The translations under genes were made by a program, and so were the position numbers. From assembly GCA_008828725.1 (NCBI GenBank), contig MEHQ01000174.1, forward strand, positions 1,377,867-1,441,866: a DNA stretch of 64,000 nucleotides. Reading direction: 5' to 3'. This document shows, one piece after another, positions 45,858 through 56,905 of the stretch; the first letter of the stretch is position 1; every line of letters starts with the position of its first letter. The notes beneath the pieces are model-generated. The model had not been told where the DNA came from, made no database searches, and saw only the letters and a list, made by a program, of their open reading frames with translations. The DNA is from Saccharina japonica. Lineage: Eukaryota > Sar > Phaeophyceae > Laminariales > Laminariaceae.

Positions 45858-46256
45858 GCCAGGTACTGCGTATGATGTTACAATATATTTGGCTTACTAT
45901 AAAACTAGCGTACTAGCTTTACTCTGAACAATAAATGTAACTTTTGATTTCAAGTGCGTACGAGTATCGGAAGGATGTGATACGTACGTACGTAGAAAGT
46001 ACAAATAGAGCATTAAATACAAAGACAAAAGCCAGGCCTCAAAACCGGTACGTAGAATTTATCTTTTGAGCGCACTCGGCAAGCGGTACCTACCTGACGA
46101 CACACGCACAAAGAGGATACCACCGCTTCGTACAACGACTCTCCGCTGCAACCGTCAGGGCTCCTCATCGTCGCGCTGAACAGGGGGCCAGCCATGCTTT
46201 TCCATCTTTCAAAATGATTTCATGGTGTCCCTCGCTTTCCTGTGGGCTTTTTGCTC
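45858..46256. repeat. Left copy of gap-flanking duplicate
   Basis: Nearly the same sequence as 46998-47390, but with many extra single bases (for example TTTGGCTTACTATAAAACTAG against TTTGGTACTACTACG, and GCCAGCCATGCTTTTCC against GCACACCATGCTTTCC). This pattern looks like a low-quality read end beside the N gap. Confidence 0.8.
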
Positions 46257-46960
46257 NNNNNNNNNNNNNNNNNNNNNNNNNNNNNNNNNNNNNNNNNNNN
46301 NNNNNNNNNNNNNNNNNNNNNNNNNNNNNNNNNNNNNNNNNNNNNNNNNNNNNNNNNNNNNNNNNNNNNNNNNNNNNNNNNNNNNNNNNNNNNNNNNNNN
46401 NNNNNNNNNNNNNNNNNNNNNNNNNNNNNNNNNNNNNNNNNNNNNNNNNNNNNNNNNNNNNNNNNNNNNNNNNNNNNNNNNNNNNNNNNNNNNNNNNNNN
46501 NNNNNNNNNNNNNNNNNNNNNNNNNNNNNNNNNNNNNNNNNNNNNNNNNNNNNNNNNNNNNNNNNNNNNNNNNNNNNNNNNNNNNNNNNNNNNNNNNNNN
46601 NNNNNNNNNNNNNNNNNNNNNNNNNNNNNNNNNNNNNNNNNNNNNNNNNNNNNNNNNNNNNNNNNNNNNNNNNNNNNNNNNNNNNNNNNNNNNNNNNNNN
46701 NNNNNNNNNNNNNNNNNNNNNNNNNNNNNNNNNNNNNNNNNNNNNNNNNNNNNNNNNNNNNNNNNNNNNNNNNNNNNNNNNNNNNNNNNNNNNNNNNNNN
46801 NNNNNNNNNNNNNNNNNNNNNNNNNNNNNNNNNNNNNNNNNNNNNNNNNNNNNNNNNNNNNNNNNNNNNNNNNNNNNNNNNNNNNNNNNNNNNNNNNNNN
46901 NNNNNNNNNNNNNNNNNNNNNNNNNNNNNNNNNNNNNNNNNNNNNNNNNNNNNNNNNNNN
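46257..46960. other. Assembly gap (704 N)
   Basis: Run of N. The flanks overlap in sequence, so the true gap may be absent or negative. Confidence 0.95.
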
Positions 46961-46997
46961 AATTTCGGATATTTGGAGCCGGATGGACTATACCTAT

Positions 46998-47390
46998 GTA
47001 TATATAGCCAGGTACTCGTATGATGTTACAATATATTTGGTACTACTACGTACTAACTTGTACTCTGAACAATAATGTAACTTTTGATGTTCAATGCGTA
47101 CGAGTATCCGGAAGGATGTGTACGTACGTACGTAGAAAGTACCAAAAGAGCAAAATACAAAGACAAACCAGGCCTCAAAACCGTACGTACAATTTATCTT
47201 TTGACGCACTCGGCAGCGGTACCTACCTGGACAGTACACACGCACAAAGAGGGTACCACCGCTCGTACAACACGCTCCGCTGCAACCGTCAGGGCTCTCA
47301 TCGTCGCTGGACAGGGGCACACCATGCTTTCCATCTTCTCAAAAATGCTTCATGTGTCCCTCGGCTTTCCTTGGGGCTTTTTTGCACAAC
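46998..47390. repeat. Right copy of gap-flanking duplicate
   Basis: Cleaner version of the left copy. A 61-codon minus-strand frame (47339-47524) rich in Ala, Ser and Lys begins just beyond it and ends inside it. CCAGGTAGGTA (minus strand, near 47236) would suit a splice donor. Evidence for a gene is too thin to call one. Confidence 0.75.
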
Positions 47391-47785
47391 CTGTCGGGAA
47401 GCATCTCGTCTCCTACTCTTCTTCCGGCTGCGGGAGAGGAAGCACCGCCCGAGAGGGAAGCCGACGGACCACCCTCGGCCTTTGAGCGCTTGGCCGCTTG
47501 CGACTGACCGTCGGCCATGATCAAGAGGATTGCTGGGGTGACGGCACCGTGTGTGTCGTGCTGCTACGTACTCGTACTGCTGGGAACTGGTGCATAATCA
47601 CATCGGTCTTTTTTCAAGTTGTTTTTAAAAAATAGTTCGATTTTCACGGTACACCAAATTTCCGAAAAAAATCAGAAGATAATTGCGAATAGACCGGTCG
47701 AAATAAGCACGCCGCTACTATACAAAACCGGGAGTCTTCGCTGAGGGAACCACCGCCCCCTTAAGAAATATGTACTATTAATACC
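47391..47785. other. No gene recognised
   Basis: Contains only the start of the short minus-strand frame mentioned for the neighbouring duplicate. Confidence 0.3.
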
Positions 47786-48010
47786 TGGCTTGGTGAATGG
47801 CGAGCTCGGTACTTTTCCTGCTTATTTTTCCAGTGGCTTTGCTTTCGTTTTTTTGTTTTTGTTTTATATTTACTTGATGTATTGCCTTGCGCATCTCCTC
47901 CAGGGGGGCACGACAGCGATGCTACAACCCCTCGCATTATTGTTTTTTATGTTTTATTTTGCCGTAGTCGCTTTTGCCTTTGTTTTTTCTTGTCTTTCCG
48001 TATTTTCCAG
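47786..48010 (+). mobile_element. LINE 3' UTR fragment
   Basis: Matches in sense orientation the 3' UTR of the minus-strand LINE copy A: GGCTTGG.GAATGGCGAGC, GGGGGGCACGACAGCGATGC, ACAACCCCTCGCATTATT and TTTCCGTATTTTCCAGGG. Confidence 0.65.
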
Positions 48011-48019
48011 GGTTCTTTA

Positions 48020-48560
48020 CGATGCGGTTTTCCCTATCGGTTAGGTGCAGTTCGGTGCGGTTACCCGCACCGAACCGAGCCGTAGGAGGTTTACCCTCTT
48101 GAACACCGCACCGCCACGGTTGTGCGGTATCGTAAAACCGCACCTAACCGCACCGCAGAGAAATATATATAACCGAACCGCATCGTAGGGTTCACGAGAT
48201 CGGAAAACCGCACCGAACCGCACCGTAGCATTCCCATTTCTGCAAACCGCATCGAAACGCACCGTAGTAGGAAATATCACAGAACCGAACCGCACCATAG
48301 GATTTATAATATCTGAAAACCGCATTGAACCGCACCGTAAGATTCCCGATTTCTGAAAACCGCACCGAACCGTACTGTAACAATTCCGATTTCTGAAAAC
48401 CGCACAGAACCGCACCGTAGGAATGTCATAGAAACCGCACCGCGCCGTGTGCATCAAGATACGGTGCCAAAAACCGTTCGATCGGGGTTTTAGTGGTGCG
48501 GTTAACTTGAAACCGTATACAAATCGCGGTTCCATCGACCGCGGAACGGTGCTATAGGGT
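48020..48560. repeat. Tandem repeat of ACCGCACCGAACCGCACCGTA type
   Basis: At least eight units of roughly 55-60 bp, each with GAAAACCGCACCGAACCGCA, CCGTAG and a variable spacer (TTCCCATTTCT, TTCCCGATTTCT). The left end is in inverse orientation (GGTGCGGTT). It resembles repetitive subterminal regions of the hAT-type elements in this window, but no ends or target duplications were found. Confidence 0.7.
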
Positions 48561-49064
48561 CACGGTTTCGCTCGGTTCATGCCGATTTCTGCTCAGGTTC
48601 GTGTCAAACGTGCTCCCGCTAGCATGATTGGTCTTATGGTATTTCGCATTTTGATTATTATTTGTTAATGTTTAATTTTATAATGCAAAACAAAACGAAT
48701 TATACCCGGTACGTGTGGTAATTTTTTATATTTATGATCTTTGGATGAAGAAGGGGAACATAGATTTTACTGAAAGGCACACGTATATCTCACCCTTTCT
48801 GCTTTGAGAGGTGACACGTCGGTGAGGACTCGGTAAAGCCATCCATTGTGGGGACGGCATTATTATTGGTGTACGTTTGTCTAGTATTCCGGGATGATTG
48901 ACGATTATGATAGGTGTACAGTATGTGAATGGTATGATTGAGATAAGAGCTGCACATTGTCAGATGGCAAATGGAATAATAATATATTCATCTTCAGATA
49001 TAAATTATTTATGTTTCGTCAGCTGTTATTTTACTTTATTTAATACTTTTTTCTAGGGGATTTT
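48561..49064. other. AT-rich, weak third copy of the duplicated block
   Basis: A short stretch near 48850-48900 (GACGGCATTATTATTG, ACGTTTGTCTAGTATTCCG) resembles the duplicated block at 38550 and 51670. Otherwise nothing was seen. Confidence 0.3.
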
Positions 49065-50071
49065 ACAAAAAGGGGCACACCCCCCCCTATATCGTGACAA
49101 AAAAGGGGACATCGGTTTTCGCCGCCGAGTACGCCTATGTAATCTGTCAAATCGACTCGAAATTAAAACCTGATTCGTTTGCCACACTTACATGGCATCT
49201 CCCTACCATCCACAGCGTTTTTCGTTTTCATATGTTTAGCGGGTGAACGAGAGCGATACAAAGGGGGGGATAAGCATATCCCTCTTTCTGTTATGCCTAC
49301 GCGAGGGTATCCCCCTTTCCATCTACTTAGTTTGGGAAAGTCCCCCTTTTTACGTAACGTCCCCCTTTTTGTCACGCTGCGGAGAGATATCCCCCTTTCT
49401 GTGTCAAAAAGACCACGGGTAAGTGACCACTCCATGTTCTGGTTGTTGTGGCACGCCCAACAGACGACGTCTAACGTCGATAAGACCAACGGCCCATACC
49501 TAGGCAAATGTGGTCAGCAGATCAGCATACGTAATGCACGTATATATCACGAATGATTCCGTGAGTACTGCCTCAACACCATATATATATACGAGAGAAG
49601 GTCCTGCGACAAGCACATCTGGTTCAGAATCAATCGTGGTTTTCAAGTGAGGCCCAGCAAATCAATACATTACATTGGTTGGCGCCCTGTGCCCTGTGGT
49701 CCTAAAAAGTCATCAACATACATACGAGTGTACGTAAATATGCACGTACCAAAGGATAGTAGTACTCCTCTGGTACTACTGCTGGCTGCTGTACGTATAT
49801 ATGTAGTAGTGCCGGTACCGCCGTATACGTATACGCGTATATCAGGTACGTACCATGGCGTAAAGGAGAGGAGAGTCTTATTGTACCAGGAAGTGCGCTG
49901 TTGAGCTGCTCGGCCAGAGTGATGGTTAATATATAACTTATGAGTATACCGTTAATGCGCTGGGCCGTTGGATTGGTGTTGATGACCGCCTCTTTAACGA
50001 TAACCACGCCGCCGGTGCTTGGTAGTGTCCCCCCTTTTGTTACGATATATGGGGGGTGTCCCCCTTTTTGT
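49065..50071. mobile_element. TIR element with CCCCCTTTTTGT ends, about 1.0 kb
   Basis: Inverted ends of about 47 bp: ACAAAAAGGGGCACACCCCC, TATATCGTGACAAAA and GGGGAC on the left, and ACAAAAAGGGGGACACCCCC, ATATATCGTAACAAAA and GGGGG on the reverse complement of the right end. Further CCCCCTTTTT and CCCCCTTTC motifs occur inside (49335-49400). No transposase frame and no clear target duplication. Confidence 0.7.
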
Positions 50072-50074
50072 CAA

Positions 50075-50670
50075 ATGGCATTTTCTCTATCACATCTCCG
50101 GGAGAAGCACGATACATGTTTTCTTTGTCATTTGTTATCGCTTTTGTTTGTTTGTTGATCTGCCTTATTCTAGTTATGTTTAGTCTATATCCAGTGCCAG
50201 ACCCCTGCTCGCGCACACTCACGAGTAGAGCCCAGTACTAGTTGGTACTCTTCCTTTCTACCTCAACCCTTCCCAGCCTCCTCTGCGTGCAACCACTCAC
50301 TGCAACCTCCCAACATGATAACCCTATATTCCCCATCCCCTATCAATCACGTCAACGATTCAGTACCTCTCCACAAACTCCAGACTTTCTTCGTTCAATG
50401 TTCCACTTTTCTCTTTTTGTTTTTCTTTTTTTTGCTCTTTCACGCAGCTGAGTTGCTAGCAGGGTAGTAGGTTGTGCCTGTCGTATATATATATGGCATT
50501 GCATTGTCTGCTCTGCTTACTGCATTGCAGCGTAGCATCTATGTGTCGTAGTTTTGTGACCACATAATACTAACTGGTATCTCTCTAGGATGAAGAACAG
50601 GCTATTAATAGGACGCTAGGACACTGGGTGTGCTGGATGTCGACGGGTAGAAAGGACGGTTTCATGTGCA
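50075..50670 (+). mobile_element. LINE 3' UTR and X terminus, sense plus
   Basis: CACATCTCCGGGAGAAGCAC (3' UTR), a T-rich stretch interrupted by 50160-50400 unassigned sequence, TTTCACGCAGCTGAGTTGCT, then the X terminus to GGTTTCATGTGCAG. The (CA)n tail is missing. Confidence 0.65.
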
Positions 50671-51019
50671 GATCTACTAGCAATCCATCTGTGTAAAAAT
50701 GAAAAACAAAATGAAAAAGATGTAGAAAAAAAATGATAAAGAAACAGGCAAACACACAAACAAACAAACAAACAAAAACGACAAATAAAGACAAAAAAGA
50801 AAATGTAGACTTTAAGTACGAACTCTACTGCCTAATCAATGAATACAAAAAACACAAAGAAAGACAAAAGAAAATCCTGATGTTCTTTGTGCACACGTAT
50901 AAAAGTCAAGATATACGTTTATTTGTGTTTTTGTTTTACTTTGGGCAACATCGACATATATACGGGTATTCACAGTTCGTGCGATACAAAACTGAATATG
51001 CGAATATTTTCGGACTGCA
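50671..51019. other. No gene; A-rich
   Basis: (CAAA)n-like patch at 50745-50780. No recognised motif. Confidence 0.35.
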
Positions 51020-52533
51020 ACTCAGATTATCGTGTCCTTCGAAGGTGAAAACTAACTAATGACTTGAAATAGTATTAATTATTTAAAAAAATGGCGTTGT
51101 ATCGTAGGCTTTAGAGAATGTACGAAACGGGGGCCGGGTGTCGCAGGAAATACAATGATTTGTTCCCGCAAGAAAATACTGTGTTGATCTGAAGGGGTCG
51201 CGGAAAGTTTGGTCCAGTATGCTATACTGCTTGACCTGGCGGCAGAGTTGCGTGAATGCCAAAAAATAATATTCTGGAGGTATGAATACACCGAAATTAT
51301 GTACATGATAGGGAGTCACACTACTGGCATCGCGACGTGTGCCTCCGCAAATACTACAAATAGGCACTTACCTGGAGAACTCAGACTAGTATACACAATG
51401 GACAAAACAGCCTAGCGCTCCAGTTCGTGCTATTAATAGTAGCACGCGGGTGTCTAGATAAACAGGATGAACACGAGAATAATAGCAGGTATTAGCGTTG
51501 CGAGAAAACTACGTACCTGGTAGAGTACTTGTCAACAATTATGTACTATTGTGCGTTATAGTGATGAACTCATCCCTTGTGTTGTGTTGCGTCATGGATG
51601 CATGGATGTCATGTTATGATTTGCTCCCTCTGCATCGAGGTTGACAGCAGTAATATGGTTCAGTTGTGAGACGGCATTATTATTCATGATGTCTTACGCA
51701 GTCTTTGTCGGGCATTTTTCGGTGCATTATTTGGCGTTCCGAGAGGCCTGGCATGATTGCTCAACTGTGATAGACCATGCCCATGCATATGTAACTGCGA
51801 AAGGGACATGGCTACGCGTAGTGCAATTAGTTTCCTGTTGTCGACAACAAGAAGAGCTTGAATATACAAACGAACGGTGTTCTAGGGAAGAGGCAAGAAA
51901 ACATTCTACCCGCTATTTCCGCAACAATCGATGTGTCGACATATTCATACATGCTGTCGTGCGTTGTGAGTTCCGCCTGGTGTTATTGTTGCCTAGTGGC
52001 TGTTCCCCGGTGTAATGTGATGTGCTAATGACGACTACTACAGCAGGTAGTTCGTTGAGTTATTTGGGCCTCGCATTTATTTGCCGTATTTTGCTGCGAC
52101 CTGGATTTGGTGTTATTATGTGGCTGGTGACTGGAGACCACTACGTACTTACTACAACAATGCGTCAGTCAGCGAAAGCAGTGGAGATCACCTCTACTAC
52201 TATGGGAGAGGCAGAGCAAGCGTACGATTCACAAAGGTGACATGTACGCAAGAGAAGACACGGTGACACATCCCCAACTGTTGTTTGCGGTCGATCGGGA
52301 TCTAGCGGTATTGCTCGCTTCTTGTGATTGGCCCGATTGAGGATAAGATCTATCCCTTGCAGTGATTGGCCATGTATGGATGTTTACTTGCTAGACGATT
52401 GTGGAAGGCACAACCCACCCCCCCCTCACACCTGTCACTCTGTTTGACTTCCTCCACCACAACAAGCCTGACGCCTTCATCCACACCTCCCAGCCAAAGC
52501 TCGCCCACCACCGACTACCTACACCTAAAGCGA

Positions 52534-53153
52534 ATGGTACGTCAAGGCGCCATCGCCTTCAACGTCTTGCAGGGTAGCCGGTCGCCCCGGTAGGCTAGCA
52601 GGTAACCACGAAGCCTGTGGAAGTCGAGATCGTGAGCTCGAGCCCCCCCGAGTGCATGCTCGTAGGGACTTGTTCTCGCAAAAAAACAAGAAATCTTGAC
52701 TAGCCGAAAGCGCGAGAGCGTGAGTTGGGAAAATTCGATGAAAATCGACGAGCGTTGGGAAAGCTGAACCCTCTGCGCGATAAAAACCAAGGCAAAAACC
52801 GTAGTGGGGGAGGAGGGAGAGGAGCCTACTTTGTGACCCCGGATCTAAGTTACGACTAGGGAGGGAGAAAGACGGAAGTGCGAAGATAATAAATGGGATC
52901 AGAAAAAAAGGGGACCGGCATCGTTGCCATCGAAAACAGTTACGGAATCCGTGAAGCGGCCAAGGCACACGGGGCGAAGTGTCAGTTGGGTGGAGTGGGG
53001 GAAGTAATTTTGCCGAAGCCATGGGTGATTTCTACCACGAACGAAGAGCACGTTGGCGGAAAATTCCAGGACGTACGTAACCGTGAAGGCCGGCGGCGTC
53101 GGTCGACGACTCAATTAATAAATATTTCCTGCCCCTTTTGCAGAATTAATTAA
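52534..53153 (+). pseudogene. HTH (psq/CENP-B-like) fragment, copy B, split by a SINE
   Basis: The frame starts at ATG 52534 (MVRQGAIAFNVLQG), is cut by the SINE, and resumes at 52911 with TGIVAIENSYGIREAAKAHG, followed by a PKPWV segment and TTNEEHVGGKFQDVRN. It then runs without a stop to 53153. Compared with copy A it lacks the internal TGA, so the HTH part is better kept here. A DDE domain is not found downstream. Likely an N-terminal piece of a pogo-like transposase, or an exon of an unknown DNA-binding protein. Confidence 0.4.
52575..52909 (+). mobile_element. SINE with tRNA-like head, copy 2
   Basis: A-box-like TAGGCTAGCAGG (52591-52602), then 31 bases, then B-box-like GAGCTCGAGCC (52634-52644). 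The 3' part GAGCCTACTTTGTGACCCCG and GATCTAAGTTACGACTAGGG matches copy 1. It ends in a short A-run (52903-52909). A short AGGG is present on both sides. Copy A of the duplicated block (TTGCAGGGGACCGG near 39838) shows the empty site. Confidence 0.75.
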
Positions 53154-53172
53154 TTAAAAGCACCTCCATATT

Positions 53173-53360
53173 CTTCTCCCTCATTCGCTAAATTAATTAA
53201 TTATACCCCCCCATACCACGAACCTACCTAAAACATGTCATTTCCTATAGAGTATTTATTATACGTAGCTACTACGAGTATATTCTTACACTGACCAAGC
53301 ACTGACTGGTATTCTTTTACCTCTTTCGCTAAATAAATTAATTATACCCCCCCATACCCC
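53173..53360. repeat. Two-unit tandem repeat, about 147 bp
   Basis: TTCGCTAAATTAATTAATTA, TACCCCCCCATACC and the following bases recur at about 53183 and 53330. The TACCCCCCCATACCACG part occurs once more directly after the poly-C LINE end at 53882. Confidence 0.6.
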
Positions 53361-53739
53361 GTCATATAAATATATGATATATTTATAGGTTGGGTTGGCG
53401 TCGGTTGGCAACGACGCTGTAAAACACGACACTCGCTGCGTGGAGCTAGACAACCAGGGTGCCGTTTTTTTTTGTTATTTTTTTTTGGCGGTCACCAAAG
53501 CTGGCGGTCGAGTAGATCATTTGTGCGGGGTGGAGAATCTTTGTTCCGCACAAGGGGAATGGTCGTATCACGTAGTGTTAATATGGTAAGGCGTCCGGGA
53601 GGCAGTTACATAGTAAAACCCATTGCTGTCTCCGGAAGTAGCCACACCAGAAATTAAATTAACTCATTGAAGCTGTCGTCCATATGCAAGTCCGCCTCAG
53701 AGGCGGTTCTTAGCAGGATGCAGCTCACCCTCCATGCGA
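53361..53739. other. No gene recognised
   Basis: Short frames only. The right part may belong to the LINE copy that follows. Confidence 0.3.
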
Positions 53740-53890
53740 CTCGCCCAATACCTCACGGCGTTTCGCGCTTGGTGCAAGCAATGTCTGCCTGGTTGGTGAA
53801 AACCCAACGCGCTCCGTCCCGGCATTGTAGGGATGCGAGGGTCTATGGTCATATGACTACGGCCGTGCACAACATGAGTACACCCCCCCC
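53740..53890 (+). mobile_element. 3' end of a poly-C LINE, copy 2
   Basis: Diverged relative of the 3' terminus at 11100-11186: CGCTCCGTCCCGG, GGGATGCGAGGGTCTATGG, TCATATGACTACGG and ACATGAGTACACCCC. The terminal TGA-GTAC-poly-C layout is kept. It abuts CCCATACCACGAAC, a sequence that also occurs alone at 53205, so the insertion sits at a C-run. Confidence 0.65.
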
Positions 53891-54189
53891 CCCATACCAC
53901 GAACAACCTACCCTACAACAAAACTCGAGTTGAGCATGAAATTTGTTTTTTGACAGTTCCGCCCCATCAGCCCGTAAGGGCAGTCTCGCCCCTCGAGCTT
54001 TAGTCTTTTATGGCACCTATGCAGGATGATACAGCAGCAGCAGCAGCAGTGTGTTGCAGGGGAGCGAGAGACTACTTGCCCAGCTATTACTATTACGCGG
54101 GACCATACAAAATAAGACCAAATATGTTGAGTAAAAATAGGTAAATATATAGGTTTTATCTCCACCGTAGGTCCCCGCCTATTTACTAT
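53891..54189. other. No gene; CAG run
   Basis: (CAG)5 at about 54034-54049. No recognised domain. Confidence 0.35.
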
Positions 54190-54804
54190 ATGTATGTGTG
54201 TATTTATCCCATGACACCGTCCTTACTACCCGTGGACACCCAGCACACCCAGTGTCTAGGCCGATTCTTCATCCTAGAGAGATGCCAGTTGTGTGGTCAC
54301 AAAACTACGACACAGATATACCACGCTGCAATGCAGTAAGCAGAGCAGACAACGCAATGCCATATACGACAGGAACGACCTACCCTACTAACAATCTAGC
54401 TGCGTGAAAGAGAAGAAAATGAAAGAGGAAGCGAAAAGCAAGTAAAAAAAACAAAAAAAAACAAATTCACATACAAAACGATAGGAAAAGATAAAGAAAG
54501 AACGTGCCGCGCTTCTCCCGGAGATGTGACAAAAACGCAGAATAAAATTATGAAAAATGAAAACAACGTAGTAAGTAAGTAAACAGAGCAAGATTAATAA
54601 CGGAAGGAACGGATAGGCAACTGAAGCACACCAAAAGCACCTCCCCGGCAGCCGAGGCAGGTTTGTACCCGTAGTACAGACAGGTTCTACCAGCTAGTCG
54701 GTCGGGTACCTTGCTACCCTGTCGGCCGTCTCCTTCCTGCTTTCGTCAGCCGCAGATTCTCGACGACCCCCCCCACCCTCCGTCTCGATTCCCTTGGGCG
54801 CCAC
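54190..54804 (-). mobile_element. LINE 3' end (family X): ORF end, 3' UTR and terminus
   Basis: Best example of the X organisation. Minus-sense order: ORF end (ADRVARYPTD then TAG near 54700), 3' UTR with CACATCTCCGGGAGAAGCGC near 54510, TTTCACGCAGC, then X and a short TG/CA tail near 54190. It continues upstream at 58908-58985 beyond the large hAT-type insertion. Confidence 0.75.
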
Positions 54805-55425
54805 TAGAGGTTGGCACCGGGAGGCAAAACAAACAAAAAGAAACCGGATAACAAGGCGTTATTATCAAAACGAAAAAACGGATAAAACCGTTTTTTTTCA
54901 GCCGGATTTAACCGGTTTTCCGAAAACCGGTTAAAAACTGGTGGTAATGTGAAACGCCTCTAAGTGATTGAATAGAACGGTAAGTTTAGGTGAAACACGT
55001 GCTGTTGTTATGCGGATTCGGAACCACAACCACGGCGTACGGGGTGACGTGGTTTCAAGGTATAAAACATTGTTGTGAAGAATACATTGCCGGTGCACAG
55101 GTACTCCTACCGGTAACTGTTATTTAATTATAGGGCTTTCCTCGCGATTACTTGATTTCTGTATTTTTTTCCTATCCCTCGCAGATCATCAGCGTATTCG
55201 GAGGGCTTTCCTGCGTGCGGTCTAACTACACTAAATCAACTCAAAGTATCAACACTAATTGCAACATGAAAACAAACACACCAATGTCACGATTTTATTT
55301 TTTTAGACTAAAATCTACTTTTTTCAACGAGTCCAAAATCATATCAAGGTACAAGGCTTTCCTACCGAGTGGTCATAGTACGGGCGACGCAAGAAATACG
55401 GGTTCAGAGCATCATCAACATAATG

Positions 55426-55462
55426 CACAGCAGCAGCAACAACAACAACAGCAGCAGCAAAA
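55426..55462. repeat. CAG/CAA repeat
   Basis: Encodes Gln in a 115-codon plus frame (55152-55499) that shows no domain and lies inside a non-autonomous transposon, so I do not call it a gene. Confidence 0.75.
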
Positions 55463-56190
55463 ACGAGAGGAACAGCTAGACTGCTGCATCTTCGCATAAA
55501 ACCGAGGAGTGCGGATAAAGCGTCTAGACAAAGAAGGAAACTGAATTAAACAGCGTGTACGTATACACGAATTCTTGATTAGTTTTTATCATGCTGCCGC
55601 CTGCTTGTAAAATACGCTGGTGCTACTGCTGTTTTATACGTACATCATTGAATACGCCAGCCGCAAATAGAGGTTTTGGCTTTGGGCCCCATTATTTGTT
55701 TCGTAGGCAACCAAAATGTACCACGGTGTATATTTTTAGCCTGCTGTACGAGTAGCCTAAAAAGTAAGAGCAACGTGTAGGTTGTGACTCGTGTCGACTA
55801 TGCAGGCGTGCGGTCTCCTGAACTGTCTCTTTAAAAATCTCGATATCTCCCGATATCTCTCCAATGTCGGAACACATATTTTGTTTCCTGGTCTATATAT
55901 AAAGCATACCACGACGCGGGCAACATCTATCGGGTCAAAATTATAACTTCAAAGCCGCCGTCTCTATGCACTGGCCTTACCCAACACGAAGAAGGTTGAC
56001 TGTGGCATGATTTTATGTCGATAGTCGAGTTCAAAGGTCTGACGTCGTACGAACTGATTTGTAGCAGTCTCTGTAGTTGAACGAGGAGAAAGCAAATTGC
56101 CCGACGTGAAAAATTATTTGTTAAAAAGTATTTTGTACCTCTGTTTGTACTGCTGCAAAATAATTTGATATACAATACCTGGTAGATATT

Positions 56191-56905
56191 TTAGTCAAAT
56201 CGTACAAAACACGATAAATAGTTTTTCACGCGGGGCAACCGCTGTTCATACATCGCTGTAGACAAAGATGCAGCAGCAGCAACAACATACGGAACAGCAA
56301 CACAGCAGCAGCAACAGCAACATATGAAACAGCAGCAGCAGCAGCACAGGAGTACACACGTACGCACATCAACTACCGCTGCTACTACTGTAGTACTGCT
56401 GCTGCTCGTGCTGCTCCTGCTGTGTGTAGGTTACATTATACCTATCTCCCAACTTCGAAAGCGGGACAGCTTCCAAAGTGGAACACTTGGCAAAGTTCAA
56501 TCCTACAATAGCTAGTACAACACAGTGCAAGCAACCTGATAAAACATTGTTTAGTCAAATCGTACAAAATACGATAAATAGTTTTCACGCGGGGCATTCG
56601 CTGTTCATTCATCGCTGTAGGCGAAGGAGCAACAGCAACAGCAACATACGGAACAGCAGCACAGCAGCAGCAACATCAGCATATGGAACAGCAGCAGCAG
56701 GACAGGAGTACACACATATGCACATCAACTACCGCTGCTACTACGGTAGTACTGCTGCTGCTCCTGCTGCTCCTGCTGTGTGTGGGTTACATATAATACC
56801 TACCTCCCAACGTCGAAGGCGGGACAGCTTCGCAAAAGGAACACTTACTTGGCAAAGTTCAATCATAAAATATCTAGTACAACACAGTGCAAATAACCCG
56901 TAAAG
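56191..56905. repeat. 360-bp tandem duplication rich in CAG and CTG
   Basis: Units start at 56191 and 56551 with AGTCAAATCGTACAAAA, ACGATAAATAGTTTT and CACGCGGGGC, run through CAG-rich then CTG-rich halves, and end with CTCCCAAC.TCGAA, GCGGGACAGCTTC and AGTACAACACAGTGCAA. The CAG and CTG halves of one unit could fold into a hairpin. Confidence 0.85.

Larger units (their letters stand above)
51020..53230. repeat. Duplicated block, copy B
   Basis: Homologue of 37140-40180. It serves as the empty site for four insertions in copy A. Its own private insertion is a SINE at 52575-52909, for which copy A is the empty site. Confidence 0.75.

Noticed and set aside
46214..47075. Open frames of about 270 codons over the N run
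   Set aside because: They consist of undetermined bases and are artefacts of the gap.
48041..48535. 164-codon minus frame with FGAVRCGF-type repeats
   Set aside because: It is a translation of the tandem ACCGCACCGAACCGC array.
55152..55499. Poly-Gln protein gene inside the hAT-type element
   Set aside because: The Gln run comes from a CAG/CAA microsatellite. The rest of the frame has no domain and lies in a non-autonomous transposon.
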